Shown here: in pieces, positions 1 to 7,738 of the stretch
How the letters are laid out: the number at the start of each line of letters is the position of its first letter
Position numbering within the stretch: position 1 is the stretch's first letter
DNA from: Beroe ovata
Lineage: Eukaryota > Ctenophora > Nuda > Beroida > Beroidae
Assembly: GCA_946803715.1 (NCBI GenBank)
Contig: CAMPET010000108.1
Coordinates: 110,845-121,871, forward strand
Direction of reading: 5' to 3'
Length of the DNA stretch: 11,027 nucleotides
Notes under the pieces: model-generated
The model's input: only the letters and a program-made list of their open reading frames with translations
Told to the model about the DNA's origin: nothing
The model's database searches: none
Translations under genes and position numbers: made by a program

Positions 1-3000
1 TATACCCATGTGGACGAGCGTGTTTCAGATCCATGAAAACTAGTGGTGCAAGTGGCGGTGGGCTGACTGCACGGTGTGCCTCCATGGCGTCACTGTCAAG
101 TTACCACAGCTGTGACAGTGTGGTCATTGAAATAGAGCCACCCTTTGACAACCTCCCAACAGCACCGCCCGACCCCGTCCTTGAGTCGACACTTTTGAGA
201 AAACCATCGTGAGTTGGAATCGACTTGCTTTGTCAGGTCGTCGCGAGAACATGCTAATTATGCTCGTCATAACTCTACTTCATAAGATTCATGACTGAAG
301 CAAATCGATTCCAACTCCAGCCTTCGCGCCAAATAGTCTAACACTGGGAAACTATTTTCAGGCTGCCCACAGAGTCAAAGACTGTCAAGTTGATTAAGGG
401 AGACAATGGTTATGGAATGTACATCAGAGAGGTACTAGCCGACTTGGCCATCTGACCCGAGTTGTAAAGTCTAACCAAGATGAAACCCATAATCATCTGA
501 AATAGTTCAACCATGATCAACTTTTGCTCCTTTATAAAGTCAGCACAAATTCAACAGGTGTGTCCAGTGGAGAAAATAGACAGTTTCGAGCCCACGGAAA
601 AGAAGCCGAGTACCCAGCTCATAATACAGTGTGAACCGGGCGGGGTGGCTGATATTGGCGGCCTCCAGGCCGGTGACTTCCTCATAGAGGTCGGTACTGT
701 GCAGCTGATGTTATTGTAATCGTAATACTTATAGTCATCAGATTCAAAAAACGCATCACTACTGACTACTGAACACTATAACTGATGACTGACATCCCAC
801 GCATCACTACTCATCACATAACATCACGTCACATCTCATGACTCATATCTGACATCTCATGACTCACTAACATCACTGGTACCCTCGGTCAGGTTAACAA
901 CCAAGATGTGAGGAAGTGTCGACATAACGAGGTCCTCACCCTCATTGGGTCTGTACCCACTGAAGTTGTACTCAAAGTGCTACACGTTCCCAAGTTCAAG
1001 CACCTCTCATTTGAGGCGAAGAAGTTCCAAGCTCAGGATAAGATTGAGGAGAAAGTCCAACAGTCACAGGATGCTGCCGACAAGGTACTTTTACACAGAG
1101 AACCTGTATGTGGCCCACAGTTGCCACGATGTCTAAACCCACGACTCATAGGCTAAGACACCATGCTGCCGGTGTGGCACTGTGACGTCATGGGTTTAGA
1201 CATCATGGCTGCAACTACAGAGTGTTTGGTCGGAGGTTTATGACCAGTTTAATTTGTCACAGGGTCTCATTAGACCATTAGCTGGTGTGTCATGATTTAT
1301 AACTACGATAACAGAGCACTGCATTCAATCTTAAAATGATAATTTCTTCATAACTGCAACCAGTATTCCTGATGATCTGTCAACTTTTTACTCGACTACC
1401 TATTGTAGCTTGCATTCCTACCGTTCATAACACACTCGTCACTCATTAAACATACAAAGTGTGCTGTAAATCACACCTCCTCCCTAGCTATACAATTAGC
1501 GCGCACACACACTATCTAACAAAGCACATGATTACAGCTATCTGTAATTACACTGCATGACCCTCACCTCGAGAGAAGGGGGCCCACTCGACGGCCCAGG
1601 GCTTGCTTTGTGTCCATTCTAACAAATAACCACCAGCTCTTTTCAATAGACTACTTCGTGTAATGACTAATGGGGAATATTCGCATGCTTCCTTCTAAAA
1701 TGTAAAGGTCACCTCCTGAACATGCTCACACTGAAATCACTCATTTTCACACCCCCCTCTCTCTTCTATTCTATTCTCAAATTCGTAGTAGATTTTGAGA
1801 AAGTGAATTCACAAGCCCTGGCTAAATCACTCCTCACAACCAACTCTCCATCATTCCTCACAACCAATTCCTCATCCAACTCTCCTCATCCCGCTTTCCT
1901 CACATCCCACTCTCCTCACAACCCACTCTCCTCATCCCACTCTCCCCACTCCTTCTCCTCTTCCTACAGTCAGAACAGGGTGGGGGAGGATCGACGAGCA
2001 GTCCATCCTCCCGCCGCCGGAGAATCAAAGTCCTCCCGACAGCCGATGGCGAGGATCTGAACCCCGATGAGGTTTTTCAGGTGTCGGCAGGAGAGGATCC
2101 AAATAAGAAGAGCAACTATTCCCAGGGTGAATATCTCACTATATAGTCTACTGCAGGATTTGTACCATACTGGCGTCGCCATGACAACACTCCCCTCCTC
2201 TCTCTAGTTCCCCAGCCGATACGCATACTGCCGACAAACTGTGATGCCACAACGATATGGGAGCAGGCGAAGGCCATGCAGGCCCGGAGGAAGACTACGA
2301 ACCCCGTGTCGGCCGAGGATGACAGTTTTATACCCGAGGGCCCGCCTGATAAAAAGGACCCGGACGCCATGCTGAAAGTCGTGAGTTGTGCAGGCTGTAG
2401 TATAGTATAACACGGGCTGTGAATTTGTGCTGAAATAGTGCGGCTACTATAGGAGGTCTGACACTGATTTAGCTAGTGCTTGTAGTCTGTAGACAAATAG
2501 CGGGTGTATAATTGGGGTAATAGGGCGTGTACTATAGAGCGGAGATAAAGAGTCACTGTTTCTGTTACTTGTTCTATGATAAGTCTATCAAGATGTTGGA
2601 GCCCTCTGCCACGCTTTGAGCAGCCCATACTATCCGAGTAGTGTGCACATCCTGTGAAGCACCAATTTGTTGTACTGCACTCTACACAATACACATGCTT
2701 TCTCTGTACAGATCTGTGGGCTGCGTAATTTACACTCGCGTGACACCGCGGTCACCATGACACACGTGTAATGACACCATGTGTAATGCAGCACACGTGT
2801 GTAGTGCAATGACACCACCTTATACCGCAGTGCACAGACCACCCATACAAATGGGACATCTACCAGACTGAAGCGTGGGTCAAGTCATTGGGTTTAGAGA
2901 AGGTTGCTGCAATATTCAGGGCTAATGAAGTAAGAGGCGAGCATCTAAAGTTTATCAGGTACTTCTATCTCCCTTCGAAAAATCTGTATTCTACATGAGA

Positions 3001-3501
3001 CCCGATAGATTTTGAAACTCTTCCGAGAAAAATCGTTGTGAATGGAGGGAAACAGTGGCTCTTGCTGATTCCCGAAACAGCGGCACTCTCTTGTTTGGGC
3101 GTTGTTTCGCGGCACAAGTCACTGATCACGTGGCCGCATAATCACGTGACCGCATAATCACGTGACCGCATAATCACGCGTGTTTCCCTAGCCGAAGCTT
3201 GAGCTTTCTATATATCAATGGGATCATTGAGATTCATGATCCAAGCTGTTGTTGATTACCATGATAACTAACATGAAACATGAATATTCACCATTAATTC
3301 AACGTCTTGAACAAAACAATCGGAATGATCACTTACAACAGTTTCGTAACATTCCTAAAATAAAGCTATCTCTAACGAATCATCTATCATAGCTCCGACG
3401 ATCTGGCCGACATAGGAATCACTGACGAAGCCACACTAAATCAAGTGTCAGAGGGAATCGAGAAGCTTCTAGAAACATACCAGTGCGGAGGTAGAGTCTA
3501 G
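1..3501 (+). CDS. SHANK: SHANK-family postsynaptic-type scaffold, 3' part (PDZ to SAM), eight exons
   Basis: SHANK proteins are cytoplasmic scaffolds (ankyrin, SH3, PDZ, proline-rich linker, SAM) that organise membrane-associated signalling complexes. I read exons 29-208, 362-431, 558-689, 893-1084, 1970-2126, 2208-2380, 2831-2958 and 3393-3501. Every junction has GT/AG ends and keeps frame (phases 2,0,0,0,1,0,2). The PDZ (378-988) contains the SHANK-like run GDFLIEVNNQDV, split by an intron, and the C-terminus is a SAM domain. Exon 1 encodes a Ser/Gly-rich linker ending ESTLLRKPS, the position between SH3 and PDZ. The start codon and the ankyrin/SH3 part lie left of the window. Exon 1 may extend left of 29, because the frame stays open to base 3 and the tttcag at 23-28 is only a moderate acceptor. 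The PDZ-to-SAM linker is only about 150 residues, far below the roughly thousand in vertebrates. Family call is firm; individual exon ends are inferred without transcripts. Confidence 0.86.
211..317 (+). other. Hairpin in SHANK intron 1 starting at the 5' splice site
   Basis: Bases 211-223 are the exact reverse complement of 305-317 (13 bp, arm GAGTTGGAATCGA). After one mismatch (224/304) the helix goes on with 225-230 pairing to 298-303, two G-U pairs (231/297 and 232/296), a bulged C at 295, and 233-235 pairing to 292-294. That is 24 pairs in total, closing a loop of about 56 nt that holds a second small stem (243-252 with 260-267). The stem starts two bases into the donor GTGAGT at 209, so folding would cover part of the 5' splice site. 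It could be a pre-miRNA-like intronic hairpin, a splicing-control structure, or the remnant of an inverted-repeat element. The pairing is seen; any function is inferred. Confidence 0.6.
378..988 (+). other. SHANK: PDZ domain of SHANK (split over three exons)
   Basis: The domain begins KTVKLIKGDNGYGMYIRE in exon 362-431. YGMY occupies the carboxylate-binding loop, where SHANK has GFGF. It continues in exon 558-689 with a long beta2-beta3 loop and then EPGGVADIGGLQAGDFLIE, and finishes in exon 893-1084 with VNNQDVRKCRHNEVLTLI and EVVLKVLHV. The His of RHNEV sits at the alphaB1 position that selects Ser/Thr at ligand position -2, so class I C-terminal ligands (x-S/T-x-hydrophobic) are expected, as for GKAP/SAPAP partners of vertebrate SHANK. 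Residues after the domain (LSFEAKKFQAQ onward) look helical and charged. Seen: the motifs. Known: SHANK PDZ alignment positions. Inferred: ligand preference. Confidence 0.88.
750..872 (+). repeat. Low-complexity CATCACT/ACATCTCATGACTCA repeat in SHANK intron 3
   Basis: The intron is filled with short degenerate units of the type catcact, tgactgacat and acatctcatgactca. The clearest copies, acatctcatgactca at 831 and again at 852, are spaced 21 bp apart. There is no coding potential here, and the array ends about 20 bp before the acceptor of exon 893-1084. Confidence 0.6.
1119..1216 (+). other. Second hairpin in SHANK intron 4
   Basis: Bases 1125-1141 pair with 1191-1207 (16 of 17 pairs, one C-A mismatch at 1127/1205). 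After a 3-nt bulge (1208-1210) the helix continues with 1119-1124 against 1211-1216. The loop of 49 nt contains further short stems (1143-1145 with 1187-1189; 1158-1162 with 1171-1175). It lies 34 nt downstream of the donor at 1085. Its overall size (about 98 nt) and architecture, a stem of about 22 bp with a large loop, match the hairpin in intron 1, though the sequences differ. The pairing is seen in the sequence; whether it is a miRNA precursor, a splicing structure or a palindromic element remnant is open. Confidence 0.6.
1827..1969 (+). repeat. Nearly G-free CTCCTCAC/CCCACTCT repeat before SHANK exon 5
   Basis: The last 143 bases of SHANK intron 4 are built from degenerate copies of ctcacaacc, ctcctcatccca and cactctc. 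Apart from the terminal AG, only one G occurs, at 1893. The array runs directly into the acceptor ttcctacag of exon 1970-2126, so it acts as an exceptionally long polypyrimidine-like tract. The composition is seen; effects on splicing (U2AF or PTB-type binding) are inferred. Confidence 0.7.
2763..2826 (+). repeat. Short repeats with CACGTG before SHANK exon 7
   Basis: Degenerate 14 to 18 bp units (acacacgtgtaatg, acaccatgtgtaatg, cagcacacgtgtgtagtg) follow one another and contain two CACGTG palindromes (2763 and 2794). They end just before the acceptor of exon 2831-2958. The motif links this array to the two CACGTG arrays further downstream in the same gene. Confidence 0.5.
2852..3480 (+). 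other. SHANK: C-terminal SAM domain of SHANK (two exons)
   Basis: Exons 2831-2958 and 3393-3501 encode a SAM fold: WDIYQTEAWVKSLGLEKV, then IFRANEVRGEHLKFI, SSDDLADIGIT and a final helix EGIEKLLETYQ. This follows the SHANK pattern W..F....WL..I.L......F...EI.G.HL..L..DDF.ELG.T. In SHANK the SAM polymerises into sheets that cross-link the scaffold. The intron between helices 2 and 3 (2959-3392) has phase 2 and splits a Ser codon. Only five residues (CGGRV) follow the domain before the TAG. Confidence 0.88.
3125..3182 (+). repeat. 16-bp tandem repeat, three and a half copies, each with an E-box
   Basis: The unit atcacgtgaccgcata occurs at 3125 (with one change, g for a), 3141 and 3157, followed by a partial fourth copy atcacgcgtg at 3173. 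Each full copy contains the palindrome CACGTG. The array lies in SHANK intron 7, between the two SAM exons. It is a minisatellite-like array; use as an enhancer through bHLH-ZIP factors is possible but untested. Confidence 0.8.
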
Positions 3502-4317
3502 CACTTGTGTGACTGTGTCACGTGCTAGAATTAGTCATGTGCTACTCATTATTGCCACGTGATGCTCATTAGTGTCACGTGGTCCCCCATTATAGAGTAG
3601 GATGTGAATGGAGAGACGGAATTATTTTTTCAGAAATGCTATGCTGTAAACATGAATTGTTGAAGATGATATTCTGCCCCCAATCAGCATGATCAAAACT
3701 GCATTACCTATCATTATTTAGTTTTATTTGAATTTAAATTGGGATATAAATTGTATTTGTAATCTATGAATTTAAGTGTATTAGAATTTAGAATTTGATG
3801 TGTCACTTTTGTGTTTCGTGAAGGAAGAAATTTGTTCGATATGGACTATATTTAAGCACCAATCATATTTGTGAGTTGATAAAATAAGGTAGCGTTATAT
3901 TTTTGCGAACTTTGATATATTTGATCATATTTGATGTTAGAATGTAGAATTTAAGATACCTTTAAATTGTGTGAGGAAATGAAAAAGTTTTGATATGTTT
4001 GAAAAACCAATCCTCCGATCCAATGATTTCTTACGAATGGGAATCCATTTGTCGATTGTCAAACAGTCATTCGTCCAGATATAAGCCGTTGTGTTGGGTA
4101 CTTATCATGAATTTCACAAGATCGCGAGAAAAAGCCCGAGCTATGTAAGGAACAATAAATTCGGTCAATACAATGTATGCGTTTGTTTACTATTAGTGTG
4201 CGTGTTTCATGCAGGATATTTCATACATCGAGATATTCTCTCTTGTCATTGTTTGTCATTATATTGGAATTAATATCAAAGTGAAAAGTGTGCTAACCGC
4301 GTTCTCCTCAGCCTATT
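3502..4317. other. AT-rich tail-to-tail intergenic region
   Basis: This stretch separates the stop of SHANK (+) from the stop of the eight-exon gene (-), so it should hold both 3' UTRs and polyadenylation sites. After the CACGTG array it is AT-rich, with many gaattta/atttaaat words. The nearest canonical signals I see are AATAAA on the + strand at 4154-4159 and AATAAA on the - strand (TTTATT at 3723-3728). If both are used, the two transcripts overlap by about 430 nt. Closer variant signals may be used instead. No convincing gene lies here. Confidence 0.5.
3519..3595 (+). repeat. Degenerate 20-bp tandem repeat with CACGTG, SHANK 3' flank
   Basis: Units begin at 3519 (17 bp), 3536, 3556 and 3576. 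Each starts CACGTG (CATGTG in the second), and the second and third share the following ctcatta at the same place. The array begins 18 bp after the SHANK stop codon, so it lies in the 3' UTR or just beyond it. Confidence 0.65.
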
Positions 4318-7300
4318 TTAGTCCGCATCAATGCCAATCTCATCAACTTCCGACATCGGATCCTCAGCCTCACCCTCACTCGAGCTGTAATTTTCGTGTA
4401 TATCTACGTTTATCTTGAGCGGAGGGAAGAGTCCAGTGAAAACTTCCCTCATTTCCATCTTCATGAATCCTACACACACCTGAACACGGTAATGAATCCT
4501 GCTAGACACTATCAAAAACATGAATCTTACTGGACACAATCAGTAGCTAATAAGTTGTAGCGATGAAATTTGAACTTAGTACATGGAACATATCAAAAAA
4601 CTGAATGATCGCTCTGATTTTGCTGCTATACGATACCTCCATGATACGCTGAATGTATTCGTCTCTCTTATGTGTTCGTCCGAACACCAACTTTTTCAAG
4701 ACTCTCTCTTTGGTACCGGGATGACGAATGATGCGACTGCTGTGATGGGAAAATGGTCAAATTCCTGTATTAACTACTCTAAAAGTGAGCAACTCATAGG
4801 AAAACGCGCTGATAGCGTGCGTGTAACTAGTGTGTACTGTTGCGTACTTCCATCGCGCGCATGGCATATTCTCAACGCGCCTTCCATTCACGACACTGCT
4901 GATTGCATAGGACATCTATTATAACAGGTAATATGCCAGCTGATACCAGCAGCGGAATTAAACATTGGAAGCCGATATTTAATTAGATTAACACCACACC
5001 AAGATAAACAGTGATACAGCATAACTGAGCTTCAGTAACCAACAGAAGCTGTGGTATAATTACAACACTGATGTAACATGGCGTGTTGTGTGAACGAATG
5101 AAGAATGAAAATACATGACACAGCTCGAGCATAATTCACATAATGGGGACTATTTTGTTACCATCGCGACCAAATTCCTAACCGGGTATCGCTAATGGAC
5201 TGATGATTATGGTAATATTCAATACATCATTAGGTAGGCATAATCTAAAGTAACAGTTTATGGTGTGGGTCAGCAGTACCTGTGAATAACGTGATGTAGC
5301 ATCCTTATAGCGAGTGAGAAGGCGTGATGAAGTGGGATCACGCCATCGTACCCAGTTTCCCGGGCATGCTCTTCCAGAGCAGCAACAACCAGAGCAACAC
5401 TGTCCTCTTCTGAGATGTGCAGCTCGTTCAGTGTTCTTAACTCATGCAGTAGAATGACTGTCGTACTGACTGTCAGTGAATCCTGCAGAGACAGTGTGGG
5501 ATTAGACAGTGTGGCATTAGACAGTGAGTAGTGTGCACCTGCTAAAGTGAGTATACACAGTGATGCAAGGATCTGACCACACTGACCCAATACGAATATG
5601 TGTGTGGTAGGTAATAGGATACCAAGACCAAGCACATGACCAACTCCCACAGTATCTTGTGGCGTGTCATTACCTTGTTGACTGAGTGTCTGAATGACTG
5701 CCACGTGGATCGACTACACTTCATGAACCACGAGTCTGTTACATCCTGGGGGAGAAAGTTGAACAGTACCAGACTATGGCAGCCAATTCAGATACCAAAG
5801 TATTCTCCCGTGTCTTGTAACTACAGTGAACACTGACCACTGTACAATCCAGTATCCTGTATCATGTACAATGTACAATGTACACTGTACACTGTACAGT
5901 ACATTCCCATTCCCTGACAATACACCATACCCCAGTAGGAAACTCTCACAAACCTGGGAAAACAAGAGTCTGCGATATTGTTGCTGCTGTTGTTGCTGCT
6001 GTTGTTGCTGCTCTCCCTCATCTGTGCTGCTCTTGTCTGTCTGTTGAGAGTTCTGTGGTGGCATGGCAACCACAGGACACAAGTGCATCGTGTAACCATT
6101 GACCCCGGCCACCTTGTAACGGGAATTCACATTCAAACTACAAATTCAAACAATTAGAATTCACTTACTCTCCCTTGAATAATATCCCGTATTGTTATCA
6201 CTACAATATTACTCTGATTGCCTATACAGGATTGATAATGGTCAAAGACCATCAAAGAGCTAAATCGGGGCAGCACTGGTTTTTATTTATGACTATAATT
6301 TCATTAACGTGATATATGAGATCCTGAAATGGTCCGTATAGTGTTTCTCTGTTGATTCTGATACTTAGAAAAAGCAGGGAGTGAACAATTTGCTGATGAA
6401 TGGAAAAACAAATCAGCTAAAGTGACAATTATTGCATAATTTTGCTGCAAAAAAGCTACCTCTACAAATGTTGAGCATCTGAAAACTTTGAGCTTCGGGA
6501 AAGCTGCCTTAGTGAGAGCTGAGAATGCTTTGAGTGTGTCTGTCGACTCCAAGATAGCACCATTATCGCCTTTGATCAAGAATTGGCCCCTGATATGCGT
6601 CTTAACAACCTGGTCATGACAGTCTCAAGGGTAAACTGCGCTCGCCAATTCGTATACAACTTGCTCAATTAGCATTGTAGAGAAGAGTACAAGAATAGGA
6701 AAAGGTTGCAAAGTAAAACTCACAGTGTGATGAGATATTTTGAGAGGGCACAATACCACAGCAGTATTCATCCGATGGTTAGTGCTCTCAGCACTGACCT
6801 CCTTCAGGATTTTACAACGGTCTAACTCAACGTCAGGACAGGAACGGGCTACTTTGACTTTGTCGGAATCAGAGTGTCGATGAGAACCAAATTTCAACCG
6901 AACCTGCAGATATGTACGGGTATCTCACAACTGTTTCATGAATGATGCTCTACAAATAATAAGTTTAGTTCCTACACGGTCGGGATTCTGAACATAGATA
7001 TTCAAGGGTAATTGTAAAAGAAAAAACAAAAGGGGACTCAGAATCGAGCTTCCAAATAATTCACAAGTCACAACAGTCCCGCATCTTCACAATCAGAGAG
7101 AGAAAGAGAGAGAACCTGTTTATCTTTCAGAACTCTGAGAATATATTCAACTAAGTCATCTGGACAGTCTCCTCTGGCTTCCCACGCAGAGTGGCATTCT
7201 TTCAGCACTTCCAACAACCTGTACAGTTGAAATACTGACTCTGGACATGTCAGTACTGTATATAATATAAGTACTAAGATAATATTGGGGATGCTGGCAG

Positions 7301-7440
7301 TTTGCCATTAGTTACCTTGGCTCTACCTGTCTTGGAGGAAATGCTACAGTTTTCGGTCGATCTGGTAGGAACTTGAGTTTTCTAGAGTGAGTGGTGGATG
7401 CTCTAGTCTTGGCTCTTGTGCACAGCTCGCGAAATGGCAT
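4318..7440 (-). CDS. Unrecognised eight-exon gene, 390-residue protein with polyQ and acidic tail
   Basis: Exons, 5' to 3' on the minus strand: 7440-7316, 7218-7116, 6903-6724, 6609-6460, 6112-5954, 5745-5674, 5482-5280, 4498-4318. Their lengths sum to 1173 nt, all junctions are GT/AG, and the phases (2,0,0,0,0,0,2) fit without a stop. The ATG at 7440 follows an in-frame TAG at 7464-7462, and the TAA is 4320-4318. The protein starts basic (MPFRELCTRAKTRAS), with Pro/Arg-rich residues to about 40, then charged helical stretches such as LLEVLKECHSAWEARGD. An 11-Gln run sits at residues 221-231, a hydrophobic helical region around LTVSTTVILLHELRTLNEL is encoded by exon 7, and the C-terminus from about 369 is acidic with serines (SSSEGEAEDP, VDEIGIDAD). 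I see no signal peptide and no motif I can name. It may be intracellular. Least certain is the acceptor of exon 8; the intron before it is also the longest (781 bp). Exons and frame are seen; function unknown. Confidence 0.62.
5489..5533. repeat. 15-bp tandem repeat next to a splice acceptor
   Basis: Three copies begin at 5489, 5504 and 5519; the first two (agacagtgtgggatt and agacagtgtggcatt) differ at one base, and the third is partly diverged. They lie in intron 6 of the minus-strand gene. In that gene's sense they are pyrimidine-containing units (ACACTGTCT) that lead into the acceptor ctctgcag of exon 5482-5280. Confidence 0.7.
5865..5903. repeat. TGTACA palindromic tandem array
   Basis: TGTACA words repeat at 7-bp spacing (tgtacaa twice, then tgtacac twice, then tgtacagtaca). 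TGTACA is itself a palindrome, so the array can fold on itself on either strand. It lies in intron 5 (5746-5953) of the minus-strand gene and has no coding potential. Confidence 0.65.
5979..6011 (-). repeat. Polyglutamine-coding CAG/CAA tract
   Basis: Eleven Gln codons, in the regular order CAG CAA CAA CAG repeated, form residues 221-231 of the minus-strand 390-residue protein. Mixing CAA with CAG stabilises such tracts against slippage, and the 12-bp higher-order period shows it grew by duplicating a multi-codon unit and not by simple CAG expansion. It sits shortly before the donor at 5953. Confidence 0.85.
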
Positions 7441-7738
7441 TACTATGGTATAAACTATGATCTAAATACACCAGGACCGAAATGAACTTAGAGTATAATT
7501 TTATTCAAACGATTACACGGAGGTTAATTGGATGAACTGAAACAAAGTCCATTCCGCAATGCAGAGTGAACGTTGTTTGTTGAATTTTTCTCCCTAATTA
7601 CCATTTTGTTATCATTGTATTCAATTTTCCTCCCTAATTACCATTTTGTTATCATTTTATTCAATTTCCTTCCATAATTTGATTTCCTCCCGTCTTGCTG
7701 CATCAGCTTGTGCAGTGTGATTGTGTTTATTTTGCAAA
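7441..7738. promoter_or_regulatory. Short divergent intergenic region, likely shared promoter
   Basis: Only 298 bp separate the ATG of the minus-strand gene (7440) from the ATG of the MMP-like gene (7739), so both promoters and 5' UTRs must fit here unless untranslated exons lie elsewhere. The sequence is AT-rich and holds a 40-bp tandem duplication (7591-7670) containing CCTAATTA, a homeodomain-type core. A TATA-like stretch for the minus gene (AAATTATACT) lies near 7494-7503. No clear TATA box is placed for the plus gene. The arrangement is seen; shared regulation is inferred. Confidence 0.5.
7591..7670. repeat. 40-bp tandem duplication upstream of the MMP-like gene
   Basis: Bases 7591-7630 and 7631-7670 are near-identical copies, both beginning TCCCTAATTACCATTTTGTT and differing at only a few positions in the second half. 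A shorter diverged third copy follows (tccataattt). They lie 69 to 148 bp before the start codon, in the proximal promoter or 5' UTR. The near-identity suggests a fairly recent duplication. Confidence 0.85.

Noticed and set aside
3125-3182. Short regular repeats considered as a CRISPR array
   Set aside because: Units are directly adjacent without spacers, and the context is an animal gene intron.
4318-4479. Alternative acceptor gttcag (ending at 4480) for the last exon of the minus-strand gene
   Set aside because: Joining it to the phase-2 donor at 5280 gives an immediate in-frame stop, whereas the acceptor tctagcag at 4499 keeps the frame.
4583-4924. 113-codon + strand open frame inside the last intron of the minus-strand gene
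   Set aside because: There is no recognisable domain or hydrophobic pattern. About one ATG-initiated frame this long is expected by chance in the noncoding part of a window this size.
5826-6102. + strand frames encoding poly-Cys or poly-Ala
   Set aside because: They are antisense readings of the polyglutamine tract in a well-supported minus-strand exon.
6113-6136. Extending the polyQ exon leftward (LNVNSRYK) to an acceptor near 6137
   Set aside because: Every visible donor of the preceding exon is phase 0 and this acceptor would need phase 2. The acceptor ttacaag at 6113 gives a clean phase-0 join.
7721-7738. Six extra in-frame codons before the MMP-like ATG (TTG at 7721)
   Set aside because: TTG is not a normal start in animal nuclear genes. 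The ATG at 7739 has A at -3 and directly precedes a clear signal peptide.
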